Source: Prevotella sp.
Lineage (GTDB): Bacteria; Bacteroidota; Bacteroidia; Bacteroidales; Bacteroidaceae
Assembly: GCA_017554145.1 (NCBI GenBank)
Contig: JAFZIZ010000001.1
Location: forward strand, 62,001 to 126,000
DNA: 64,000 nucleotides
Direction: 5' to 3'
In this document: positions 31,208-39,900 of the stretch, piece after piece
How positions within the stretch are numbered: the first letter of the stretch is position 1
How the letters are laid out: every line of letters starts with the position of its first letter
The notes under the pieces: model-generated
Databases searched by the model: none
What the model saw: the letters and a program-made list of their open reading frames with translations, nothing else
Told to the model about the DNA's origin: nothing
Translations under genes and position numbers: made by a program

Positions 31208-32185
31208 ATGAGCAAGATTAAGACTATCGGTATTCTGACATCGGGCGGCGATGCCCCTGGTATGAATGCGGCTATTCGCGCCGTGACACGCGCAGGCATC
31301 TATAATGGTTTTAACATCAAGGGTATTTATCGTGGTTACGAAGGCCTAATCAATGACGAGGTGAAGGACTTTACCACTGAGGATGTCAGCGGCATCGTCA
31401 CTCGTGGCGGCACTATCCTAAAAACTGCTCGAAGCAAGGAGTTTATGACGCCAGAGGGTAAACAAAAGGCTTATGAGACCTGCCAAAAGGAAAGCATTGA
31501 CGCTCTCGTGGTCATTGGTGGTAACGGCTCACTGACTGGTGCTCGTGACTTTGGTATGGAGTTCGATTTCCCCTGTATCGGACTGCCTGGCACCATTGAT
31601 AACGACCTCTACGGTACTGACAATACGATAGGCTACGATACGACCATGAACACTATCATGGAGTGTGTGGACCGTATCCGTGACACAGCGAACTCACACG
31701 AGCGCATTTTCTTCGTCGAGGTGATGGGTCGCGACGCAGGCTTCTTGGCACAAAACTGTGCTATTGCTTGTGGCGCTGAGGCTGCCATCGTTCCTGAGGA
31801 GACTACCGATGTAGACCAGTTGGCACAGTTCATGGGACGTGGCATTCGCAAGTCAAAGAAATCATGCATCGTCATCGTCTCAGAAAGTCCCAAATGCGGT
31901 GCCCTTTATTATGCCGATCGCGTAAAGCATGAGTTCCCAGAGTTCGATGTACGTGTATCAATCCTTGGTCATCTACAGCGTGGTGGTTCCCCTTCTGCCC
32001 GTGACCGCATTCTTGCTTCCATTACTGGCGTCGGTGCCATTGAAGCCATCAAGCAAGGACAGCGCAATATTATGGTAGGCGTAAGAAACAATGAGGTGGT
32101 ATATGTACCCTTCTCTGAGTGCATTCGTACCGACAAACGTTTTGACAAGCGCCTTATCAAGGTTCTTGATGAATTGAGTATTTAA
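31208..32185 (+). CDS. pfkA: ATP-dependent 6-phosphofructokinase
   Basis: This 325-residue enzyme phosphorylates fructose 6-phosphate to the 1,6-bisphosphate in glycolysis. It has [19 protein letters not shown] (ATP site), GGNGS, PGTIDND with the catalytic Asp of the TIDND motif, [16 protein letters not shown], the substrate motif [13 protein letters not shown] and [18 protein letters not shown] rather than the GGDGS-type sequence suggests ATP rather than pyrophosphate use: PPi enzymes have Asp at the second of these positions. That reading is by recall of the family rule. It is a single-gene transcript between its own promoter and a strong terminator. Confidence 0.95.
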   Translation: MSKIKTIGILTSGGDAPGMNAAIRAVTRAGIYNGFNIKGIYRGYEGLINDEVKDFTTEDVSGIVTRGGTILKTARSKEFMTPEGKQKAYETCQKESIDALVVIGGNGSLTGARDFGMEFDFPCIGLPGTIDNDLYGTDNTIGYDTTMNTIMECVDRIRDTANSHERIFFVEVMGRDAGFLAQNCAIACGAEAAIVPEETTDVDQLAQFMGRGIRKSKKSCIVIVSESPKCGALYYADRVKHEFPEFDVRVSILGHLQRGGSPSARDRILASITGVGAIEAIKQGQRNIMVGVRNNEVVYVPFSECIRTDKRFDKRLIKVLDELSI

Positions 32186-32206
32186 ACATTAATACTTGAC
32201 CGCATT

Positions 32207-32247
32207 AAAAAACGACAGGTACAAAAATGAAACCTGTCGTTTTTTTT
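32207..32247 (+). terminator. Rho-independent terminator after pfkA
   Basis: AACGACAGGT (32211-32220) pairs perfectly with ACCTGTCGTT (32232-32241), flanked by A-tract and T-tract, so it can work on both strands. Bases 32248-32381 hold no feature I can support. Confidence 0.92.
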
Positions 32248-32381
32248 ATCATTACCTCGGAGAAATATCTATTTTAGATTTCTGAGGGCAAAGATAGGTA
32301 AAAGACGTGAACATGCATTCCCAAATTCACAATTCTTTGTCTCATTTTCACAAAATCTGTTGTTTGCAGGAGAAAAGGTAA

Positions 32382-33296
32382 CTAAAATGTCACATAAGGT
32401 TCAAGACGGAGTATGTCTTTCTCATTGAAATCAGGAGAAAGGCTAAGATCCTTTAGACTTTGTATCTTACCATGCAAACGCCGATAGTCTGTAATAGCTT
32501 TTGCCTGATAGTAGTTGATATAAGGATGATGACGCAATTGCTGAAGGGTGAGTTTATTTAGGTTAAGTTTCTCTGGATTCGGCTGCTCTATCACGAAGTA
32601 TTTCTTGGACGACTTCGGAAAATTATCGATTTCATCGAGTTGATTTACACTGACATAACCTCCTAACCACTGTCCGTAACGGATAATCTCCTTGGCGTAA
32701 TAGGAACCGATGCCTGGAACCTTTCGGAGCATCGTCGTATCTGCCACATTCAGCACGATATGTTCACCCTCAGAGATTTTGACAGGATAATGACGCGTAG
32801 TATCCTGGACTTCATTCCTCATTCTTTGACCAAGGTCAAAGCGACAAAGTCGATTACCTAATTTCTCATTACTAATTCCTTGTTCTGTGAACAAGGTTGC
32901 CGCAGGTAAATAGTCGGCGGATATATGGATATAGGGTTCCAATCTGCGGTATTCTTTCACCGTCAGTCCATACAAACGGGCAAAGTCTTCTTTCTTGCGA
33001 TAGATGCCGCCCTTTGCCCGATATTTATATATATTCCTTACCTGCCAAGGTTGCAAACCCAAGCGCAACAACTCGGTGGAATCGGCCGTATTAGGATCGA
33101 AAGGGAAGGTCTCTGCCTGCCGTGCCTCCGTCACGGCATAGGGCTTACTAGATCTAGTATCGCTAGAATAACTAGAATTTCTAGATTCGCTAGTATCTTT
33201 AGTTTCTTCAGGATGTCCTAGGAAAAAGACACCTGTCAATGCAAGGAATCCAACAATAAGGGCAGCAATCAGAACACGACGGTCATTACGGTTCAT
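32382..33296 (-). CDS. Helix-hairpin-helix protein, ComEA-related, membrane anchored
   Basis: This 304-residue protein has one membrane span near residues 8-26 (VLIAALIVGFLALTGVFFLG). A low-complexity Ser/Thr-rich linker follows (about 27-55: tripeptides ESR, NSS, YSS, DTR, SSK). After that come three or four helix-hairpin-helix units: FDPNTADSTELLRLGL, VADTTMLRKVPGIGSYYAKEII, LNLNKLTLQQLRHHPYINYYQAKAI. The HhH units resemble ComEA-type DNA-binding domains, so a role in DNA uptake or binding outside the inner membrane is possible but unproven. The start is set at MNRNDRRVL, which overlaps the upstream transporter stop by 4 bp. The linker is encoded by a 9-bp CTAG array, and a partial 7-bp array lies at 32858. 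Confidence 0.82.
   Translation of the reverse strand: MNRNDRRVLIAALIVGFLALTGVFFLGHPEETKDTSESRNSSYSSDTRSSKPYAVTEARQAETFPFDPNTADSTELLRLGLQPWQVRNIYKYRAKGGIYRKKEDFARLYGLTVKEYRRLEPYIHISADYLPAATLFTEQGISNEKLGNRLCRFDLGQRMRNEVQDTTRHYPVKISEGEHIVLNVADTTMLRKVPGIGSYYAKEIIRYGQWLGGYVSVNQLDEIDNFPKSSKKYFVIEQPNPEKLNLNKLTLQQLRHHPYINYYQAKAITDYRRLHGKIQSLKDLSLSPDFNEKDILRLEPYVTF
32858..32885. repeat. Heptanucleotide array in the HhH protein gene
   Basis: CTAATTT, CTCATTA, CTAATTC, CTTGTTC. A shorter pair (TTCATTC, CTCATTC) lies at 32811-32824. Both encode loops between HhH units. Confidence 0.65.
33148..33211. repeat. 9-bp CTAG-type array in the HhH protein linker
   Basis: CTAG at 33154, 33163, 33172, 33181 and 33190, then TTAG at 33199 and TCAG at 33208: exact 9-bp spacing. 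A further CTAG lies out of register at 33148. It encodes Ser/Thr-rich tripeptides after the membrane span. Confidence 0.9.
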
Positions 33297-34648
33297 ATCA
33301 CACCTAATTGATGCAAGAAAACAAGGATAATACAGATAGGACAAACGAAACGGACAGCAAAAAGATAGATGCTGAATAATCGTCCTTTAAGCATTCCATC
33401 ATTAGTAAACTCATCCTTCACAATCTGCCTGGGAACATACCAACCCACAAAAAGACAGGTAAGCATCGCTCCTGTCGGCAAGAGGAAGTTCGCCGTCAGA
33501 TCATCGCAGAAGTCCATCAAAGACTTGCCCAACAACTGTAAATCGGTATAAGCACCCACAGACAGGGCACAGAATACACAGATGATACCTGCAATAAAAG
33601 TGATAACCCATGCGGACTTCCAACGCGGTAAGGATAGTTCCTCTGTAAAGAAAGCCGTACCTATCTCATGCATGGAAATGGTAGAGGTAAGTGCCGCGAA
33701 GACCAACAAGGCATAGAACATGATGCTGACCACATAGCCCACCATCGGCATCGAGGCAAATGCCTGTGTGAAGACATTCGGTAAAGTGATAAAAATCAAC
33801 GAGGGACCACTGTCGGGATTTACCCCTACCGAGAAGGCAGCAGGGAAAATCATCAATCCTGCGAGTATCGCTATCAGCGTATCCACCAACGCTATCTGTC
33901 CTGCAGATTGCAGCAAGTTGGTATCTTTCGAGAAATAACTGGCATAGGTACACAGGCAAGCCGTTCCTAACGATAAAGAGAAGAACGCTTGTCCAAGTGC
34001 TTCTAACATCACACTGCCCGACAATTTCGAGAAGTCGGGATGCAATAGGAACTTAACACCTTCTATAGAACCTGGTAGCAAACAAGAGGCAACTACCAGA
34101 ATGAGTAACAAGATGAGAAGAACGGGCATCAGCAACTTTGAGGCGCGTTCAATACCATTCCGTACACCGCGTATCACTACAAGATGAGTTATCAAGATAA
34201 AGCCAGCACCCCATAAGACAGGTCTCAGTGGATCACTGGAGAAAGTCACGAAATAGTTCTTCACTGCCTCAGCATCACCATTGACCTGTCCGACTATCGA
34301 AGCACACAGATATTCCAAGCACCAACCAGCCACGACAGCATAGAAACCTAAGATGATGGTAGAGGTAAGTATTCCCAAATAACCTACCAACTTCCAAGGG
34401 CGACCTTCCGCCAATGCATCATACGACCGTGCTGCATTTGCCTGTCCATGACGACCGACAATAAACTCACTGACCATCCCAGGGATACCCAACACGAGAA
34501 TACATGCAATATATATCAATATAAAGGCAGCGCCGCCATTCTCTCCTACTGTATAGGGAAAACGCCATACGTTACCCAAACCGACAGCAGAGCCTGCCGT
34601 AGCAAGCACTATACCTATCTTACTTCCGAAATTACCTCTGTCCTTCAT
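33293..34648 (-). CDS. Sodium-dependent neurotransmitter-symporter family transporter (second of tandem pair)
   Basis: This 451-residue protein with about 11-12 membrane segments is of the SNF/NSS (LeuT-fold) family. TM1 has the broken-helix signature GSAVGLGNVWRFPY (about residues 19-32) that contains the sodium and substrate site. The segment GVNPDSGPSLIFITLPNVF (TM6 region) is the second unwound helix. It probably imports an amino acid or similar amine with Na+. It overlaps its upstream paralogue by 4 bp, and the HhH gene overlaps it by 4 bp, so all three form one translation-coupled set. The substrate cannot be deduced. Confidence 0.93.
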   Translation of the reverse strand: MKDRGNFGSKIGIVLATAGSAVGLGNVWRFPYTVGENGGAAFILIYIACILVLGIPGMVSEFIVGRHGQANAARSYDALAEGRPWKLVGYLGILTSTIILGFYAVVAGWCLEYLCASIVGQVNGDAEAVKNYFVTFSSDPLRPVLWGAGFILITHLVVIRGVRNGIERASKLLMPVLLILLLILVVASCLLPGSIEGVKFLLHPDFSKLSGSVMLEALGQAFFSLSLGTACLCTYASYFSKDTNLLQSAGQIALVDTLIAILAGLMIFPAAFSVGVNPDSGPSLIFITLPNVFTQAFASMPMVGYVVSIMFYALLVFAALTSTISMHEIGTAFFTEELSLPRWKSAWVITFIAGIICVFCALSVGAYTDLQLLGKSLMDFCDDLTANFLLPTGAMLTCLFVGWYVPRQIVKDEFTNDGMLKGRLFSIYLFAVRFVCPICIILVFLHQLGVI

Positions 34649-36015
34649 TTCAATAATCCGAATTGATGTAAGAAAATCAATAAGATCGCCAACGGACAGA
34701 TATACTTCACCAAGAAGAGGAAGACATGGAACATGCGGACATAGCCAATGCTCCTTAAAGTACCCCCATTCGTAAACTCATTTCTCACTATCTGATGCGG
34801 CACAAACCAACCAATGAAAATACAAGTCAGGAAACCGACTATCGGCAGGAATATCTGTCCCGTGATGAAATCAAACCAATCGAACAACGACTTACCAAAA
34901 ATCACCATTCCATCAACAGCACCCAACGATAACGAACAGAACGTTCCGATGATGGCAGTTAAAATCGTCACAATCAGCGCTGCCTTCTTACGACTGACGG
35001 TCATCTCCTCATGGATGAATGCCGTGCTTACCTCGTGCAACGACATTAAAGAAGTCAGGGCAGCAAGCGATAACAGAACGAAAAACAGCAACGAGATACA
35101 ATAGCCTAACACTGGTATTGAGCCAAATGCCTGTTGAAACACATTCGGCAACGTGATAAATATCAGTGAAGGACCACTATCAGGATTCACGCCTACCGAG
35201 AAAGCAGCAGGGAAGATCATCAGTCCTGCGAGTATTGCCACCATACAGTCGATGATAGCTATCTGTGATGCTGACCTTGTCAGGTTTGTCTCTTTGGCGA
35301 AATAACTGGCATAGGTACACAGACAACCCATCGCGATACTCAATGAATAGAAACTCTGTCCCAAGGCACCAAGGAACACATCGCCTGTGAACTTCGACAT
35401 GTCGGGCTTAAACAAGAACTCAATACCCTTGTCGGCATTCGGCAACATACAGGAAGCCCCCACAATAATCAATAACAGGATAAACAGTGTTGGCATCAGC
35501 AACTTCGAAGCACGCTCAATACCGTCACGTACGCCATGCGCTATAATTAAATAGGTAACACCTAATATAATGATTGTCCATAACACAGGTTTCACAGGAT
35601 CAGTGGATAACTCCGTGAAATAGGTCTTAAAATATTCTGGGTCACCTTGTAGATGTCCTATCAATGAAGCCCAGATATATTGCAAGCACCAACCACTGAC
35701 CACCGCATAATAACCCGTAATCAGAAAACCCGTCAGTACACCCATATAGCCAATCAATGCCCAAGGTGTTCCACCAGCCAACCTACGATAGGCGCGCGCC
35801 GTATTCGCCTGTCCATGACGACCAACAATAAATTCACTAATCATGCAAGGGATACCCAGCAGGACCACACATATCACATAGATCATGATAAAGACGGCAC
35901 CACCGTTCTCTCCCGTCATATAGGGGAAACGCCATACATTACCTAAGCCGACTGCAGAGCCTGCCGTAGCAAGAATGACGCCTAACTTACTGCCAAAATT
36001 CGCTCTATCACCCAT
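34645..36015 (-). CDS. Sodium-dependent neurotransmitter-symporter family transporter (first of tandem pair)
   Basis: This 456-residue LeuT-fold transporter is close in sequence to the following gene along its full length: both have GSAVGLGNVWRFPY, ENGGAAF/ENGGAVF, SEFIVGRHGQAN and GVNPDSGPSLIFITLPNVF. The pair clearly arose by tandem duplication. Differences concentrate in the loops and in TM8-TM12, so they may have different substrates or work together. It is first in a minus-strand operon with a -7 box at 36036. Confidence 0.93.
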   Translation of the reverse strand: MGDRANFGSKLGVILATAGSAVGLGNVWRFPYMTGENGGAVFIMIYVICVVLLGIPCMISEFIVGRHGQANTARAYRRLAGGTPWALIGYMGVLTGFLITGYYAVVSGWCLQYIWASLIGHLQGDPEYFKTYFTELSTDPVKPVLWTIIILGVTYLIIAHGVRDGIERASKLLMPTLFILLLIIVGASCMLPNADKGIEFLFKPDMSKFTGDVFLGALGQSFYSLSIAMGCLCTYASYFAKETNLTRSASQIAIIDCMVAILAGLMIFPAAFSVGVNPDSGPSLIFITLPNVFQQAFGSIPVLGYCISLLFFVLLSLAALTSLMSLHEVSTAFIHEEMTVSRKKAALIVTILTAIIGTFCSLSLGAVDGMVIFGKSLFDWFDFITGQIFLPIVGFLTCIFIGWFVPHQIVRNEFTNGGTLRSIGYVRMFHVFLFLVKYICPLAILLIFLHQFGLLK

Positions 36016-36035
36016 ATTAGTTAAGTTTCCGCTTG

Positions 36036-36043
36036 CAAAAGTA
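36036..36043 (-). promoter_or_regulatory. -7 box for the transporter operon
   Basis: On the minus strand, TACTTTTG fits TAnnTTTG and lies about 20 bp before the ATG at 36015. Confidence 0.55.
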
Positions 36044-36049
36044 TAAATT

Positions 36050-36070
36050 AATTAAGAATTAAGAATTAAG
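36050..36070. repeat. Heptanucleotide array between divergent promoters
   Basis: AATTAAG three times between the transporter and VanZ-like gene promoters. Confidence 0.8.
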
Positions 36071-36079
36071 AAAAATGTG

Positions 36080-36087
36080 TATTTTTG
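36080..36087 (+). promoter_or_regulatory. -7 box for the VanZ-like gene
   Basis: TATTTTTG, 20 bp before the ATG at 36108. Confidence 0.55.
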
Positions 36088-36107
36088 CACGCAAATAATT
36101 AATAAAA

Positions 36108-36527
36108 ATGCAGAAACTCTTTCAATTTGTCAGAAAATATCCCTTCTCCACCATCTGTATCATCGTGATCTGGATGCTATCGTTCCTCCCCTTTTTCCCA
36201 GAGACACCACTCGATGATATTCAGTTTATCGACAAATGGACCCACTTCATCATGTATGGCGGTACCTGTACGGTCATCTGGTGGGAATATCTTCGTAAGC
36301 ATACTATATTAAACAAACAGAAACTTTTCCTGTTCGCATGGCTTGCCCCCATCGTCATGAGTGGTGTTATCGAACTTTTACAGGAATACTGTACGACCAC
36401 CCGTAGTGGGGAATGGCTCGATTTCGCCTCCAATTCCACGGGTGTAACCGTTGCCGTTGTGATAGGACTTTTAATCTACTTCGTCAAATCGCTCAATAAA
36501 GACCCTCGTCACGATACCCTTAGCTGA
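36108..36527 (+). CDS. VanZ-like small membrane protein
   Basis: This 139-residue protein has four hydrophobic segments (about residues 13-30, 45-62, 72-90 and 108-128). It has the VanZ-family pattern: a conserved DKWTHFIMYGG after the second segment and GVIELLQEY followed by RSGEWLDFASNSTGVTVAVVIG. VanZ-like proteins are widespread and their biochemical role is not established. Its 3' end overlaps the 3' end of the thioredoxin-like gene on the other strand by 57 bp, an unusually long convergent overlap. The shared region encodes the ends of both proteins. Confidence 0.88.
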   Translation: MQKLFQFVRKYPFSTICIIVIWMLSFLPFFPETPLDDIQFIDKWTHFIMYGGTCTVIWWEYLRKHTILNKQKLFLFAWLAPIVMSGVIELLQEYCTTTRSGEWLDFASNSTGVTVAVVIGLLIYFVKSLNKDPRHDTLS

Positions 36528-36959
36528 TACAAAGTAGATACGTGGAATGATAGATGAGGCAAAGAGTTCATAGATACGCCGGTCGCTCTGTGCCGAATAA
36601 GGTATCTGCAAACCGTTGTCTTTCCAATAGGCAGCCACAGTATCTTCGCCTTCCGCCCGACTGATGGCAACCATCTGGAAACCTTTATCATTTTTATGCT
36701 TCAGATAGTATTGATTCAATTTTGGTAAGTCCCGCTGACAGTCAGGACACGTTGTATTGAAAAAAACGATAACTGTTTCACCCGTTAGTTGAGCTGTAGA
36801 GAAAGTGCTAATGATACCATCAGTCACTACGTCAACGGTAAATGACGGAACGCGATCGCCCGCATTCACACGTTCCGTCACTTCGTTATCATCCTCGATA
36901 CTGCTACAGCCCATCATCAATAGACCCAGCAGAATCAATGCAACATACTTGTTCATCAT
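36471..36959 (-). CDS. Thioredoxin-like (TlpA/redoxin) lipoprotein
   Basis: This 162-residue protein has a lipobox LLMMGC (Cys18) and then a thioredoxin fold. The active site is CPDC at 71-74 in VIVFFNTTCPDCQRDLPKL, and the cis-Pro is in SSIIPRIYFVS near residue 138. It resembles TlpA/ResA-like envelope oxidoreductases that reduce or rearrange disulfides, or peroxiredoxin-like AhpC/TSA proteins. The CPDC pair favours the former. It starts inside the stop of the 3143-residue secreted protein (4-bp overlap) and is the last gene of the fimbrial operon, so it may help fold the cysteine-containing giant protein. That link is inference. Confidence 0.85.
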   Translation of the reverse strand: MMNKYVALILLGLLMMGCSSIEDDNEVTERVNAGDRVPSFTVDVVTDGIISTFSTAQLTGETVIVFFNTTCPDCQRDLPKLNQYYLKHKNDKGFQMVAISRAEGEDTVAAYWKDNGLQIPYSAQSDRRIYELFASSIIPRIYFVSAKGIVTRVFIERFDEVD

Positions 36960-39900
36960 TTCGTCATCACTTTCTGAGTCTTGCGATCGTTGTCAGTCTG
37001 TGCGTCGATGATATAGACACCTGCACTTTGCAGACTGAAATGATGTTCCGCAGTCTGAGGATTAGCACTATAAACTAATCGACCTGCCGTATCAAAGCAG
37101 CGTACACTGCTAATCGGTTCCTGAGTAGAGGCAATCACCGTGATTTCCTTGCCTTTTGCGAAGATCTGCAAGTGAGTCTCTTCGGCAGCCTCACGCAAAT
37201 TCAAGCCCTTGACGATATAATAACGGTTCTGTGTCTGTCCACTCACCGTCATCTGTGCACCGGATTCTAACGGGGTGAGTGTCTGCTCCACTGCATCGTA
37301 GATAGCAATGGAATCACCTAATGTCTCTACGCCACGGAAGGTCAGCGTACAGGAAGCGTCGCTGGCAGACTCCACACCGAGTGGCAGACAGCGGAAATCA
37401 TGAATACTGTTGATAGTCGTTGCCAATCGTCCACAGAGGGTATATACCGTCGGTATATTCTGCAAATCGGAATTGATGAACGCCTCCGTATCCTCCGAAG
37501 GCAGGAAGTCGTTATTAGCTTCTTTGCGTTGCATCACCAGAGCACTGCTCCGCTGGTCACCACGTTGGGCAGTGATGACCAATCCCATGATGCCAGCCCC
37601 TTCGTCATCAGCACGTTTGCTTGCTCTCAATGAATACTGCTTATCAGTCTCTGAGGTCTGCACGTAATTATAGACAGTTACTACTTCCGTGATATCCTCA
37701 ATCACATAGTTACCATCTCCATCAGTCTTAGGAACCGTTACATCAACAACTGTTCCGTCATCAGCCGTTTGTTGTATTGTTTCCATCACCTGTTTCGTTC
37801 CAACAACAATCTCATAGTCAGTACCTTCATCCTGCTCACCATAGCGGCTCTGCGCCTGCATATCTTTGTTGAAGGTAATAGTGGTGGCTTCTCCTGCTGT
37901 AGTAGCCTCCACGAAGAATCCCTGTCCGGGAGCGACCACGGCATTGGCGGTTGTAAAGTTACCACTTGACTGAGTAATCCAATCACCAGATGCAGCCTTC
38001 TGCACCAAGTGCTGACCATCAGCCGTGAGCAACCAGTACTTCTTCTCCAGACCTGTGTTCACCTCAAAGAACTGATCCATATTCATGCCACAGGGGAATG
38101 GATTTTCTACCAGATAGTAACCCATATTGGAGATACCGGCAGACACATCCTCAGTAAATGGCCGAAGTGTCATTGGTAGATACCCCTCACCCACCTTCGT
38201 CGGCACACGAGTGTATGTACGTCTGTCACCATATTTATAACTACTTGCCTCTTTCTCTTGCTTTCGTGTAGATTCCGGCAACAGGCTATCTGTCTTCAGA
38301 CGACCGCGGTTCAGGGCACGTTTCAAGTCTTCTTGCACTTCTGTCAGATCCGTATCTGTTCCATTCTTATCCTTGCCTATAGTCCAGTACTTGTATGAAA
38401 CATCTTCCTTGGGCAGTCGGACGATGGCAGGCTTGGCATTGCTTCCACCCTTTAAGTTATTTAGTACCATCACGGAGAAGCCACCCTTGGTATAGTCAAC
38501 GGTAGCATCATTATAGGTATTACTCCAGATACCCTTCATTGCCACATTGACCTTCTTGCCATCCATGGGCTTATAGCCTAAACGCGCTAAATATGCATCA
38601 GCATCGTCACTATTCCAAGTCGTTTCGTTCCATCCGCCCTGTTGTGTGGAGCCAGGCAAGGCACCTTCCTCCAATTGCAAGTCATCAGGATTGTCCTCAG
38701 TGTCATAATCAGAACCCACCTCATAAAGTACTGCCTTCGCCTTGTCCCAACTACGTTGGAAGAAAGCAGGACTATAACGATCGTAACCAGTACCAAATGT
38801 CACATCTTCATAATAGGTGGTTTGCTGCTGAGCCGTACCCGTCGGTGCATACCACTCTCCTGCGATGGTACCTTGCAGCGGTGAGCCGAGCAGATACCAA
38901 CGGTCCATATTGAGTTGATACTCTACCCACGCATTATTGTAGTTCAACAGGTGGGCATTCCTCAACTCAGTAGCAGGTTGGAAGGCTATCTCATCACAAC
39001 TGTTCACCTGATACATCTCTGCCAACAAATCACCTTCACGACCTTTGTCTGGCGCAACTGGATAGGTTTCCGTCCAGATGTCATACTTTCTCGCCTGCAA
39101 ATCGAACTTCAAGATAGACGTTGCAGTAGCCTCAGCATTCTGACCGTCCCAATTATCCTCATCGCGCAGATTGGGGAACGGAGAAGCAGATAGTGCATCC
39201 TTTCCACTTTGGGTGTCGAGGGCATCATAGAGCACAGGCGCATTACCCCACTCATCACTCTTCAACAGCACATGCGTACAATAGAGCGGTGCGAAGCCCT
39301 TGCGGAACACACGGTCTTTGTCTGTGCGATAGTTCTCTGCATTAGCTTTATATTCATAGAGCGGTGACGTTTCTGGCAAACTTGTAGTAACATACAATTC
39401 ATTATTGTTCATACCTGTCGTACTGGTGGTATTACCATCAGCACGTCGCCAGTTCTGATCGTTATTCCAATCGGTGTTACCTGCAGCGCCCGTCCACACC
39501 TCATAGTCTGGTACAATCTTCAGATTGACAAGCAGTGTACCATCGCAGGTATTCTCACCTGGGGATTCCTTGAAAGGCAGGCTGAGCGTATAGTTATAGC
39601 CTTCTCGTACTTCGAATTTTTCTTTCTCAGCATCAGTAGTACCATACTCTATAAAGTATATACACAGACGGTTGTTGTCTTTTTGGGCAGCCGTATTAGC
39701 ACCTCCACTAGTATTAATGGCAGTCAGTTGGACGATCTTTCCAAAGATTGGCAACTCCCCATCGGTATTCATCTTCTTGGAAATCTCCTTGTCCCATACT
39801 GGATCGTCAGTGGAAGCCAGATAGATGTTATAGTCGTCGGACTTCTGGATGTCGGTAGAACCCGTAGATTGTACTATGGCATCGCGGATGGGAAGCCATA

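Noticed and set aside
32289-32296. Minus-strand TATCTTTG that could make RNA antisense to pfkA
   Set aside because: There is no -33 element, and it points straight into a two-way terminator.
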